Assembly: GCA_916610825.1 (NCBI GenBank)
Contig: OU744453.1
Coordinates: 17,572,241 to 17,636,240, forward strand
Direction of reading: 5' to 3'
Length of the DNA: 64,000 bases
From: Haliclystus octoradiatus
Taxonomy: Eukaryota > Cnidaria > Staurozoa > Stauromedusae > Haliclystidae
Part shown: positions 50,973 through 62,319 of the stretch, piece by piece
How positions within the stretch are numbered: position 1 is the stretch's first letter
Layout of the letters: every line of letters begins with the position of its first letter
Notes under the pieces: generated by a model
Seen by the model: the letters and a program-made list of their open reading frames with translations, nothing else
Database searches by the model: none
Told to the model about the DNA's origin: nothing
Translations under genes and position numbers: made by a program

Positions 50973-53900
50973 CTACAAAACAAACGAAATACAAATAAAA
51001 GGATAAGTAGTAACTATTATCAGATACAGTCCCATCGGAAAGGGATGGCAGTTCAAGAGGGGCAATTGCCAAGAGCCTAAACGAAAGAGATTACCAGGAA
51101 AATTTTGTTGCTGCATTTGATTGCAAATACAGTGAAACCTGTATATAGCAGCAAGCTATGAGAGGTATATAAATTGACCACTATGTGCGGGTAGCCTTTA
51201 TATACCAGGCTATTTCAATAGAAACAGTTATTTTCGACATTGCAAAAGTGACCATTACAGACAGGTGGCCGCTATATAGAGGTGAACGTTATAACAGGTT
51301 CGACTGTATGTGATTATACTTGTAAAAAAGTTTTCGATTGGAGCAGGAGAAAATTCCAAGAACTGAATCATATTTGAAAAATTCTACAGGCCAAGAATTG
51401 TTTTGTCGGCCCTGATCAGAATTCATATTTTTACATACTGGTCCAAAACATTGAAAGATATTGCTCAAATGTTTAAATCTGATTCATTCTCTTGAAAGTT
51501 CATGAACATCAAATGGCCCACTTTTCATGAATCAAATATTGATAAGGTGTTCATGAATAGTCAATGTGAACTATTCTTTTTGCTGGGATTGCAAAGTGAT
51601 GAATAGTTGATAAGTTAGTTCCAAAAGTAATCCTTAAGTTGTCTGAAAAACAGTGAATCCTGGATTGATCCCGGTGGGCTGGAGCAATTTCAAAAATAAA
51701 TTGATGCTTATCTCTGATTAATAGGCAAAACATCAACACAAAGTTTGGAATAGAAGTAGAAAATATTGTAGGTCTCCGGATGGCTGAATCTTTTTCAGAC
51801 GCTGGATGCTATTCGTGAAGCCAATCAATAGTGCTTTGGCAAGGATTTAACCTTGAGATCCTATGGGTAGTGTCCGACCAAAGTTCTAGCGTTCCGGAAT
51901 CTTTGTAAACTGTCAGCTTTTTCTTCTGAAATTTTTGTTGTGGTTTGACCAATAAATTGAAAAAACTATTAATTTTCTTCTGAATTTCCTCTGGCCTTCC
52001 AGTATCTAGGATCCCAGGATTTGTCAAATCCTGCCTATGGTAAGAGGGTCAACGCCCTAACCAATACATCAAGGTATCATACTGAGGATATATGGAGATT
52101 GTCGCATACATAAATTGTAGAAATTGTTTATAATGTCACCTTTTATGACAGATAATTGTTTTAATGAATTTAATTAACTGATCATCAGTGTTCCTGGTGA
52201 AAATTGGTATCTTTCTTCTTATAAACAACTAGCAATGTATTACCCGCATTGCTGGGTTAATTCTGCCTCTATTAAAACTACATTTGACGTTGTCTGGTTG
52301 TCACAACAAAATAATAATTATAAATGTGGAAGATTTTCTAAATAAAATTACACGGAGAACACGTAAATAAAAACGCGATGCAACGGTTGCAAAAGCATGT
52401 CGGATTGTCGGTTCCAAAAACCAAGCAAAATTGGTGTGTGAAATTTACGCAAAGCAAAAGCAAAAGTCGAAAACACAGCCTGTTAAGTACAGGTACAGCC
52501 ATTTGCATTTATCTACCAGATGATATGCTATTTGATTCATTTGGTCTTGAAACGGCCAAGAAAATTGTTAAAAACCACCGCAAACACACACATATAAAGA
52601 CATTTGCAGTTACAGTCGGACTTGCTTAATATCCCCCTTCTGGTTCGGATGAAAAGTGGGACATTAAGCGAGGTGGGATATTAAACGAGGTTGGAATATG
52701 AGTGTTAGTATGGAGAATGGAATATAGAAATCAGATTTACGTGGGGATATTAAGCAAGGTGAGACATTAAAAGAGGGGATATTAACCGAGTTCGACTGTA
52801 TACGGTAGGTATATATTATTGGCACGTCACCTGCAACACACCTTTAGAAACTTCCCTAGGGGTGCTGTTATAGAGAGTTTCTAAACTCCAATCAGATATC
52901 ATGTATTAAATTGGGAAACAATGGTGTGTTGTCAAGGGGAGAGGGAGACGTTAGCAACTAACCTTTTGTAGCAGATTCAACCCTTTTGAATTCAACAAAT
53001 ATTCTAACCGCTTCATCAGCAGGATTACCAGGAATCTAGAAATAAATAAAAAGGAATCATTCGAATAAGCCAATCTTGAAAGCAATAATACAGTATGGTA
53101 AACACACATATCGTTGATGGCTTCAGGGCCATCCATTGAGTACATATACTTACTACTCAGTTGAGGGAGGTTTAAATCATCAAAGTACGTACGCATCTTG
53201 AGTGTCTCTGTAGTACTTTTTAAAATATTATAATGCAATTAATTATCAGTTTATTGATGTTAATCAATCGATTTTTATTACAGAAAAGTTTAACTATAAA
53301 TTCACTATTAACCGTGAAAATATACATTTTCTAAAAATGGTTAAAGTTGTAGGCTATATGTTTGGAAACAACAATGACACAATTCGTAAACCTTTTTTGG
53401 GGGAGGGTGATCCAAAAGCATATAGCTGCATACAATAGGCATCAGATATTAGAACATTTACTGAGTATCTTACCTCAAATATAATCACTCGTGCAACTTC
53501 TCCATATTTTTGGCATTCTTCTTCGACTTCCGGTTGTAAATCATCGTCAACTTCCCCTGGTCCAACCATATTCTATTTTTTCAAAATAAATATACATAAA
53601 TTGTTTCACCGTTTACATATATATGTCTTTATTTAGCAAACATATGAAAATATTTACTAAAATAGATATACATACGGAAGGTCTTTATGATAAAGACATT
53701 AATACTACAGTGAAACCTGTATATAACAGCCAGCTACTAGAGGTAGATAAATTGACCATTATAGACAGGTGGCCTTTACATACAGGTTTGATTCAATATA
53801 AAATACTATTTTAGACATTGCAAGAGTGACCACTATAGACAGGTGGCTGCTGTATAGAGGTGGCTGTTATAAGAGGTTTGACTATATATGGTTAATTAAT

Positions 53901-56900
53901 TAATTTGAGGCTAGAGCAAATTCAGAAGAATAATTTTCCAATATTTTTCTGATTTATTGACCAAACCTCAAAAATAAAATCAGAAGAAAATAGAGTTGAA
54001 TATGTTCAAGGATTCCTGGATTCATAAATGCTAAATCCTTCGTCGGACTCTGCACCAGAGCCATCTATTTACAAGAGTTGGGACACTCATGCCATTTTTG
54101 TTTTTTGGCCTGGACCCGAGCACGTTTTTAACAGCAGTGCGCATGTGCAAGAGAAAGTTGTGTTTTTTCAGCCATTTTGGAACTGTGTGAAATGGTTTGC
54201 GATCGTTTAACATGATACAAGAGTAATATAACCATCTATTAGTTGTCTTTCTCCATATTTATTTGCTGGACTCTCAAAATAAGAATAAATTTACTTCAAT
54301 GTATACTTTCTTATCGATCTCTTCAGCATGTTGCTCGAAAGTAAATCAGATCAATGCTATTGGAATTGCTAAATGGACAAGGAGTTTGTGGAGTATGGAC
54401 TACATCTCTTACTCTCTTACGCTTATTCTTTGCAGTCAAAGGCAACTTTTTTCTAGTTCTTGTCCCCAGTTGTAATAGTAAACAATATTTTATTTCGATT
54501 ACTATTTCGTCTATTAACACAACAATTAATAATTTAATAGCATATGTTTGTTTTCACTGATAAAAGTTGTATTTTTTCGCGCACTTCGCTTAAAACAGGA
54601 AACCTGGCGCCAAAAGAACAAGAACCCTGGTGGCGAAAGTACGAAAAAGGCGTCCAAAAAATCACGTGAATGGCATCTGTCCAATAGGAGACGATAGCAG
54701 CACATGAAAGCGTGTCCCAACTCTTGTAAATAGATGGCTCTGCTCTGCACGAGTGAGGTAAAGTTAATGAATAGATGAACCAGAGTAATCTCTTCTAGCT
54801 TTTTATTAGTGTCACACAACCTGCATCGGACGTAAGGTTTAATCTTTTAGAATCCTACATCATTTTGCTATTTTCTTCTGAATATCTTTGTTGTTGAAGT
54901 TTACCCCATAAATCCATAAATCATAAACATATCATTTATTTTCTGAATTTTCTCTACCTTTACGGAATTCAAATTTTTCCAGACCTTGTTCAAAAGATCA
55001 TTGCGAAGGAACATTATATGGAATGAGAATGATTTGAAAAAGTCAGATGAAAATTACAATTACAATACCCTGAATATGTTACAGCTGGAAATATTTTATT
55101 ATTTGATATATGTGGAGTTGTTAACAGCTCAAATCAAGCTTAATAATTTATATCCCTAACCCCCTCAAAAATAATGACCTATTCCTCATGTCATATTGAA
55201 TTTTCAATGATACAACAAATAGCATATCAAGGGTTCAAGGGGTCAAAATTTCAGGGGGATCTCCTTCTTGTTATTATTAGTATACCTTGAGAAGAGCAAC
55301 TTTTGATGGATTCCTCATTGCTGCATTTGAAATTGGAAGAGCTACTGGTGGAGGCATGGCAACAGGCTCTGGTTCAGGCGGAGGGGGAGCAAACATTTCT
55401 GTAAAGAAAATAAATTATTATTTAATTTTACATGACAACCTGTTACAATACAAATAAAGTAACTTATTATGACAGGGAAAACTTGCGAAAAGAAAATAGA
55501 GAATTTTCCACTACAGTGTAACTCGCTTAAGCAAAGGAGCAACCTTGACTGGAGGTCGCCACAAGACCAACTTGAATTAAGCTTAGCGTAAATTCAACAA
55601 TCAATGTCAGTCATGGCTTCAAATTTCAAGTTTCAACATGGTTTCAGTCACAGAAACAATACAAACGACAAACACGCATGTGACTCGAAACGCATAGAGC
55701 CCACCGGTCAATTTTTGTTCCTCCAAGTTCAATAAAAAAATTTCTTGTGAAGTTGCTCTAGCCTTCCAGAACCTAGGATTGCAGGATTCTTACTTTTGTT
55801 GGACCCTGCACTCATGTCTGCACAATTTATTGAATATCATGGATGCCAGTAAAACATCATTTCATTTTAAATCACAGTAAATAATATTTACATACCTGGA
55901 AGCGCTGGTTTTATTTTGTCTTTGTTGATAATCTTTCCACCGCGTCGACTTGTTTTCTCAACTTGTAAACATGTACTTAATCCTTGTTCATCTTTACCAA
56001 GACCACGTCCTTCTTTCCAACCATACCGTGCCATGATTTGAGTTGCAAACATGTTTCTATAAAATTATATTGATAAACAATATCACAAGTGTCTAAAAAC
56101 ATCATTATCATCATCATCGTTTATTCAGGTCCCGATAAATGCAAGCTTCTTTTCCTAGGACTGTACATACCATAATAAGCAAAATATAATACAGTGAAAA
56201 CTGTATATAACAGCCAGCAGAGTTACAAAAAGTGATCACTATATGAAGGTGGTCTTTATATACAGGGTTGATTCAATAGAAAATACTACTTTAGACATAC
56301 AAAGGGTAACCACTATTGACAGGTGGCTGCTGTATAGAGGTTACTGTTATAATAGGTTATAATAGCACAAAAGAATTGTTAACAAGTAGAATAATACACC
56401 AGTAACAGTTGTGTGAACAGTGTTATTGAAATGCATTTGATGCACTTAAACCTGGTACTGTCATTTGTAGGCTTACCACCTTCATCCCAGACGCAAGGCT
56501 ATTCAACTTACAATCACCAGCCTGGTTGAATGAATGTGGATGGCTTGGGTTAATGTAGATGTGTGGGAATACAAGCACACAAATTTGTTCGCGACCCTTC
56601 AAACATTATATTTCCACTGTTGTATATCTAAAACTAGCGTTTTTTTTGCATTGGAGCTGATCCGCTGCAAGGTCTGCTCTTCCAGGTTCAGTGATAACAG
56701 TCCTGGAACGTTAGATGGTCCAGTTTTTATGAACTCTATATGAACTATTCACGAATATTTTAAATTAGATGTTCATAAATTGTTTATGAATAGTTCATAA
56801 AGTTTATCAACTTAGCAAACATTTTTGCAGGGGTATACTAGATTTGAAGATGTTCATGTTTTGAATTAATGTAGAATATCAATCCATTCTTCGGAAGTAT

Positions 56901-59900
56901 AATGAAAAGCTGACAGCCAAATTGATGAAAAAAATAGGATTAAAATTTGTAAGAAAGCGTTCATCTTACCCAGTTGAAAACCCGCCTGTTCCAGCTCCTT
57001 TTTTATCGCCATCTACAAAAAAAAGATTGAATATACCACAAGAAACATTGACATGTTAACATACAGTAAAACCTGTATATAACGGCCAGCTAAGAGAGGT
57101 AGATAAATTGATCACTATAGACAGGTGACCTTTATATACAGGTTTGATTCAATAGAAAATGCTATTTTAGACATTAAAAGAGTGACCACTATAGACAGGT
57201 GGCCGCTGTATATAGGTGACCACTATAACAGGTTTGGTAAACTGTAGTTGGTTAGTACACATTGATTTTTAATCATAAATTTAAATTAAGAAAACAATTG
57301 TTGAGAGCTTGGGCTAGTGATAGTCCACTTCCGTATATATAAAAGATATGTACAACGTACAATCAAACCTGTTATACCGGTCACCTCTATAAAGCGGCCA
57401 CCTGTCTATAGTGGTCACTTTTGCAATGTCTAAAATAGTGTTTTCTATTTAATTGAACCTGTATATAAAGTCCACCTGTCCATAATGGTAATTTTATCTA
57501 CCTCTCGTAGCTGGCTGTTATATACAGGTTTCACTGTTGTAATAATTAGATATATTGTAAGTGTCGTTGCGCAAGACAAGATATTGGTCTCACTTATACA
57601 TGGTCTATTATCTGTGTACTTATCTTCTTGAATAAGAACATCACAACTTGTGACAGCTTGCTATATACAGGTGGTTTCTCTGTAAGGTGACCTTTATACA
57701 CAGGTTTCATTGTATACACTTTATTCAGTAGCCTATAGACATGCATTGCATACAATATGATTCAGACACAACCAACACACTATAGTACAACATACCTTGA
57801 GCACTTGGAGCAACGATTTCAACGAGAGAAGGAGGAGGTGCAATTGCAGCACCACCACGAGAAGCTGAACAAATAGAAAAATAAATTCAACAGTTTTATG
57901 TCTCAAAATAAAAATATCTACAAAATATTAACAGGTTTGATTGAACAACGTTTCGCAATAGCTGAATTGCATCTTTAGGTTAAAGGGAATAAATACAAAG
58001 TACGAATCAGAAATCATACAATCCCAGAATTCCTACTTTTTCAGGCACTGACTGTGCCCAGTTACGGTGTACATGGTCCGATAAAGCACAATAGCCAGGT
58101 TTCTAGAAGTTACTTTTTCTCTCCTCAAATTAGAAATATGACAATACAAATGATATGAAAAGATTTCAGAACGTTTTTGAATGAAAGTCAGATTTCTGGT
58201 TGGAGAAAACCATTTTGTACCATGATGGGGTTACGGGTAGCAAATCTATTAGACAAAAGCGGGTTGTCATCTTGTGTATTGTTAGGTTTAGCCTTCCGGA
58301 ACCTTGGGAAAATGTCAGCATTTTCTTTCAAACATTTGACCATTAAATTACAAATTTCAACTTTTTTCTGAATCTCCTCTAGTCTTCTGGAATCTAGGAC
58401 TCCTGGATCCTACTTTTGTAATGACCCTGTCATCATCTATAGGCTACAATGGCACTTACATTGAGATTTATCCCGACCAGATTCATCGTCATTGCTATGG
58501 CGACTTCTTCGTTTTTCTCGGTCATCTTTATCGCGGCGTCTACAAATACAACAAATAGAGATGACAGAACAAGAGAAATACTGATGTCCTCAGCTAAAAT
58601 GTCCCTTAAGCCTCATAAGTGAAATCTTGAGCGATGTCGAAAATGTTCTATTGTAACACATGATGTTGTTTTTTGCCTCAATCAACTGGTTTAATGGCAA
58701 GTTGTTGATCTACAAAATGCTGCAAAATTTTTCAGAGTCGAGTGATCGTTGTGGTGATGATGAGAGCCATAATTTTATTCCTGTTGTCAGTTGCGATGGC
58801 CAGTTACATCAAAAATTTATCAAAAATTATTTTGTATTGATAATTTCACGCCATGTGAATTCTTGACTACCGGTATTTCATTTTTCGAAGATGTAAACAT
58901 TTCTGGAAACTATGAGATCAGACAAGTAGGCGTTGGGCATAATCTTGCCAAACACTTAGCAAAGGACAAGAACATTTGATGTTGATGAGAAGTTTATATT
59001 TGGAAACAAGCATATTTAAAATAAATTTAAATAATCGAATACTTCATTTTACTATTCGAATAATCAATATTTGATTGATATTCAATTAATCATTGATTAA
59101 TGGGTATTCGATTCGCATCCCTACCAACCATTAGTACTTCAGCCAGGGATTGAACCCAAAAGCCCTATCCATTATACTAATGTTGAAATTTTGTATGTAT
59201 GTTTGGGATCATACCTATTATCTTTATCGACATTATCATCTTCACGACTTCGATCTCTTCTGCGTTCACGACTTCGATCTCTATCATCTCGTTTATTTCG
59301 ATCGCGTTCTGAATCTCTACTTCGTCCTTTATCATGTGAATCTACATCTGAAAAGCGACTTTTTCTTTCGTCACGTGACTCTCTGTCTTTTTGACGTTCT
59401 CTTTCTTTATCTTTTTGTCTTCGTTCGTGTTCATCTCTTTCTTTTTGTTTTTCTTTCCAACGGTCATAATCATTTGGTCTTAATGGATCATATTCATCAA
59501 CGAAAATAGTTTTTGGTTCTCTGCCAGTTAAATTAGCCTGAAAATAAATGGTCATCGTATCAAGTAAGATTAAAATCTGTTTTTGTTTCTGGAATTTCTA
59601 AATTTGATTTTCAATACCTAAGTTCCAATAATAACTTCACATTGGATAAGCAAAAACATTACTGTAATTTTCCCAAAAGATTGTATTTCAAATTTCGGAA
59701 AATGGAGATACAAGAAATGAATGTTGTAGTAGGTGAAATATTTATTGACATTGATCACTGCCTGTCATAGACATATAAAGAGTGTCCAGTATAGACAGGT
59801 GGCCATTGTATAGAGGTTATCATTATAACAGGTTTGACTGTAAGAGTCAGATAGAATATGCTACAGTGAGACATAACAGCCATCTACGAGAGGTAGATAA

Positions 59901-62319
59901 ATTGACAACTGTATGTAAGTGGTCTTTATATACAGGGTTGATTCAATAGAACTTATTATTTTAGACATTGCAGGGGTGATTGCTATAGACAGGTGGCTGC
60001 TATAAAGAGGTGACTGGTATAACTGTAGGTTTGACTATACAATTTTTTAAATGAGATACTAACCAAAGTCATAGATCCTGGTCCATTATTTGAGACTGTT
60101 CCTCTCGACCTCTGAAAACATAATAAATTTGATTGTCAAAATAAACAGGAAAATAGTTCAATAATGAATCACTTCCAAATCGAAACCATTATTATGCCAT
60201 GCAAGTGTTGTGAAAATATTTGAAAACCATTAAAACATACATAAATTCACAAATTTTAAATTGGAAAATGCGATGAACAGGGTCCGACAAAATGTTTTAC
60301 CTTCCGCAAACCTCAACCTTTTAGATAAGCGTTTGAGTAACTGTACTGACGAAAAATCGTAGAACGAAATTTTATTTTTTATATTTTTCTAATAATTTTA
60401 ATTAATGTATTCAGCATTTTGCATTTTCCTTCTGAATTTTGCTGGCCCTCCGCAAACCAGGTTTCCAAGTTTCCGGACTTTGTCGGACCCTGGCCATGAA
60501 AACACCAATAAATGTCACGCTTTTCCCATGGTTTTGGTGTCAGTAGTGATCAATAGAAAACATTTCAATAATAGAAAGTACATTGCGATGGATCTTGTTT
60601 TGTAGTACAGTAGTCCCTAAAGTTGGATTTTAGACAAGGTTAATTCGTTATGAACTTTTATGAACAGTTCATGGAATTTTGGACAACATCATGTTCATGA
60701 ACTCATGTACTTTATTCACAGTGACATATTTATGTAATCTAGTGAGAATGACTTACGCCAAGAGGTGGAACCTTTGAAGCTTTTTTTAGCTGCAACTGTG
60801 TTTTCATAAATTGAAGTCCAGATGACCAATTGGCTGTAAATAAATAAGTTATAGCATGGTCAGCCACGTGACAAAATATCCCAAGAAAAAAGAAATGCAA
60901 ATTTTGAATCAAATAATCATATTATTTCCCATATTTTCCTTCAGCTTCCAATGATTCAGAGAACTGTAAGCACTTCAATAGAATAAACATATCATTAATC
61001 TGTACTAGTATCTATTACTTCTTATATCATTGTTTGAAAAATTTAGTTTTCGTCTTTGTCAAACTTGAATTTCACTGGCTTTGGCGCATCGAGTGATCAT
61101 TCTAATGCCACTACGAGGTCAGTCAAAGCATGAGGATCATCAGGATGCTTGTCACTTTTCAGTTTACTCCAAGAATTACCGATTTTATGAGTAAATCTTT
61201 GGAAAAGAGGGATTTTTGACTACTTTGTATTAACTTAATAAATTAGTGACAGATATCAATGGATTTTATTGCTTGTAATCTATATTTTCATGGTATTAAC
61301 TACTTCTGTTACCCAGCCAAAGCCAGCAAAAAAAGTGTCTGGTATTTTAAAATTTTGTTTTGATTAGGAACCTTTCCTAATTTTGTATTTTTCAATTTTA
61401 TGTTTGCAATTAATTTTTGTAAATAACGAGATGAAATAAACAAAATACTATTTTGAAATAGAATAAATATGTTATGATAATGTTATTTGGTGCAATTCTA
61501 AATCAATTTAAGCATTTATTTGATTTTTATCATAATCATTGTTTTGTACAAATGACACAATCTGAAAACATTATGCTATACTGCGGTGTGAGGAGCGATG
61601 TCTTCAAAAAATGATTTTAAAAACGCCCATGGTTGAAAAGAATGGTCTGCGCAGGAAATGCATTCCCTGTGCAATCTTCTGGAATCGGTACTAAACTCTG
61701 TTAAAAAATAAGTTCTGTACATTCCAAGTGCAAAACGAAGTTTTCGGAATTCTTTACCTCTAGGATAAAACCTAAATGTTTTAAATTATTATAACTCAAA
61801 GGATATTTGGTCGATTTTAAAACTAAGAAGTGATCTAGATTTTTCAGAATCTCATGTACCAGATAATATTAATTCAAATATATATGTGATTGAAGAAATA
61901 TTTCCGTTGATCTGGCTAAAGCTACAAAAACAAATCATAAATAATCAAAATTGATTGATCAGTTGTAAAGCGTAAAAGTTGGTAGATAAACTATTCAAAA
62001 AAGAGCTTAAGTGATAATATTGATGACCCTGAGAATGTTTTATTAGAAGAATGTGAAAGGTTTCTATTCTAATCGAGCGATGGAATTATATAATTCAATA
62101 ACTTGTTAGCCTACTTATCGGTTGTTTTGTGGCTCTCGTGAGGATGTTTTTTTAAAGAATGTAAAAGGTTTTTTATTTTAATCGAGCGATGGAGTTATAG
62201 AATAAGTTATTAGCTACAAGTTGTGAATGTTTATTACCGATTTTACTAGCATCCAATGCATTTTCTTTCCCTTTTATTGCAACTCCTTCTTCCAAACCAA
62301 CTCCATCGTAAAGCGACAT
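50872..62319 (-). CDS. RBM17: RBM17 / SPF45 splicing factor, complete, 12 exons
   Basis: Nuclear alternative-splicing factor of the 45-kDa SPF45 family; its C-terminal U2AF-homology motif (UHM) binds ligand motifs in early spliceosome proteins. Twelve exons join without phase conflict into 422 residues (human protein 401). In order: N-terminal MSLYDGVGLEE; a WSSGLQFMKTQLQLKK block; an Arg/Asp/Glu/Ser-rich region with DEYDPLRPNDYDRW; GGAAIAPPPSLVE; a G-patch (IMARYGWKEGRGLGKDEQGL); and a UHM from MVGPGEVDDDL to the end, with the R-Y-F of NGRYFGGR that defines UHM ligand pockets. The stop TAG is at 50872-50874. Introns are full of MITEs. Exon lengths and phases were checked by hand. Confidence 0.97.
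51128..51308 (+). mobile_element. MITE family A, full copy
   Basis: In the last RBM17 intron, 155 bases upstream of exon 12. Confidence 0.85.
51868..52033 (-). mobile_element. MITE family C inserted in a SINE
   Basis: Flanked by CCTATGGG / CCTATGGT. The interrupted sequence is a minus-strand SINE of the GTCAGGAAGGGCATCC family. Confidence 0.78.
52611..52800 (+). mobile_element. MITE family B, copy
   Basis: Clean ends (TACAGTCGGACTTGC ... GAGTTCGACTGTA); RBM17 exon 11-12 intron. Confidence 0.82.
52963..53035 (-). CDS. RBM17: RBM17 exon 11: UHM
   Basis: IPGNPADEAVRIFVEFKRVE and SATK. Phase 0 in, phase 1 out (AAAG|gttagt). Confidence 0.96.
53474..53572 (-). CDS. RBM17: RBM17 exon 10: UHM
   Basis: NMVGPGEVDDDLQPEVEEEC, then QKYGEVARVIIFE, matching the UHM helix and strand. 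Phase 0 in and out. Confidence 0.97.
53706..53886 (+). mobile_element. MITE family A, full copy
   Basis: In the RBM17 exon 9-10 intron; right end slightly decayed (TTTGACTATATA). Confidence 0.83.
53905..54051 (+). mobile_element. MITE family C, left end missing
   Basis: Begins in the GGCTAGAGCAAATTCAG interior and ends TCGTCGGACTCTG, abutting the family E element at 54056. Confidence 0.7.
54056..54742 (+). mobile_element. hAT-like MITE family E, second copy
   Basis: 687 bp, same ends as 10862-11552 and closely similar throughout. Perfect 8-bp duplication CTCTGCAC at 54048-54055 and 54743-54750. In the RBM17 exon 9-10 intron. Confidence 0.92.
54821..54990 (-). mobile_element. MITE family C, decayed copy
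   Basis: CCTGCATCGGACGTAAGG ... TTTTTCCAGACCTTG with a recognisable interior. Confidence 0.62.
55286..55398 (-). CDS. RBM17: RBM17 exon 9
   Basis: Proline-rich segment (MFAPPPPEPEPVAMPPPVAL) ending in NPSKVALLK, the first UHM strand. Phase 1 in, phase 0 out. Confidence 0.93.
55896..56056 (-). CDS. RBM17: RBM17 exon 8: G-patch
   Basis: MARYGWKEGRGLGKDEQGLS, then VEKTSRRGGKIIN, a clear G-patch with the SPF45-specific tail. Phase 2 in, phase 1 out. Confidence 0.97.
56190..56360 (+). mobile_element. MITE family A, diverged copy
   Basis: Left end intact, right end degenerate (TAATAGGTTATAATAG). RBM17 exon 7-8 intron. Confidence 0.75.
56690..56833. mobile_element. Palindromic MITE family D, decayed
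   Basis: GTTCATAAATTG and TATGAATAGTTCAT runs and a TTTTTGCAGGGG end. Other remnants are near 51490-51590 and 60630-60720. Confidence 0.55.
56970..57012 (-). CDS. RBM17: RBM17 exon 7
   Basis: 14 codons, DGDKKGAGTGGFST, leading into the G-patch. Phase 1 in, phase 2 out. Confidence 0.83.
57064..57246 (+). mobile_element. MITE family A, full copy
   Basis: RBM17 exon 6-7 intron, followed 112 bases later by a copy in the other orientation. Confidence 0.83.
57358..57540 (-). mobile_element. MITE family A, full copy
   Basis: Inverted relative to the copy at 57064-57246; the pair could form a long hairpin in the pre-mRNA. Confidence 0.83.
57796..57864 (-). CDS. RBM17: RBM17 exon 6
   Basis: SRGGAAIAPPPSLVEIVAPS, the conserved GGAAIAPP block. 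Phase 1 in and out. Confidence 0.93.
58228..58431 (-). mobile_element. MITE family C, decayed copy
   Basis: Right part clear (CTAGGACTCCTGGATCC, ending GTAATGACCCTG); left end weak. Confidence 0.6.
58460..58539 (-). CDS. RBM17: RBM17 exon 5
   Basis: Charged continuation: DKDDREKRRSRHSNDDESGR. Phase 2 in, phase 1 out. Confidence 0.88.
59215..59537 (-). CDS. RBM17: RBM17 exon 4: charged region
   Basis: Contains FVDEYDPLRPNDYDRWKEKQ, then about 75 residues almost entirely Arg, Asp, Glu, Lys and Ser, more RS-like than the human region. Phase 0 in, phase 2 out. Confidence 0.94.
59861..60040 (+). mobile_element. MITE family A, diverged copy
   Basis: RBM17 exon 3-4 intron; preceded at about 59750-59843 by a right-half fragment of the same family. 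Confidence 0.75.
60064..60111 (-). CDS. RBM17: RBM17 exon 3
   Basis: 16 codons, RSRGTVSNNGPGSMTL; low conservation, but splice sites and phase 0/0 fit. Confidence 0.78.
60278..60492 (-). mobile_element. MITE family C, copy
   Basis: CAGGGTCCGACAAAATG ... TTTGTCGGACCCTG, flanks GCGATGAA / GCCATGAA (7 of 8). RBM17 exon 2-3 intron. Confidence 0.83.
60757..60833 (-). CDS. RBM17: RBM17 exon 2
   Basis: ANWSSGLQFMKTQLQLKKAS, matching the conserved N-terminal block. Phase 1 in, phase 0 out. Confidence 0.92.
62238..62319 (-). CDS. RBM17: RBM17 exon 1
   Basis: Start codon at 62319 and 27 codons (MSLYDGVGLEEGVAIKG ... ASKI). Donor CG|gtaata, phase 1. Confidence 0.9.

Noticed and set aside
52378-52629. 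83-residue plus-strand open frame in an RBM17 intron
   Set aside because: No domain recognised; its end runs into a family B MITE. Possibly a decayed transposon piece, but I cannot support that.
59150-59509. 119-residue plus-strand open frame rich in Leu, His and Phe
   Set aside because: It is antisense to RBM17 exon 4; the low-complexity Arg/Asp codons leave the other strand open.
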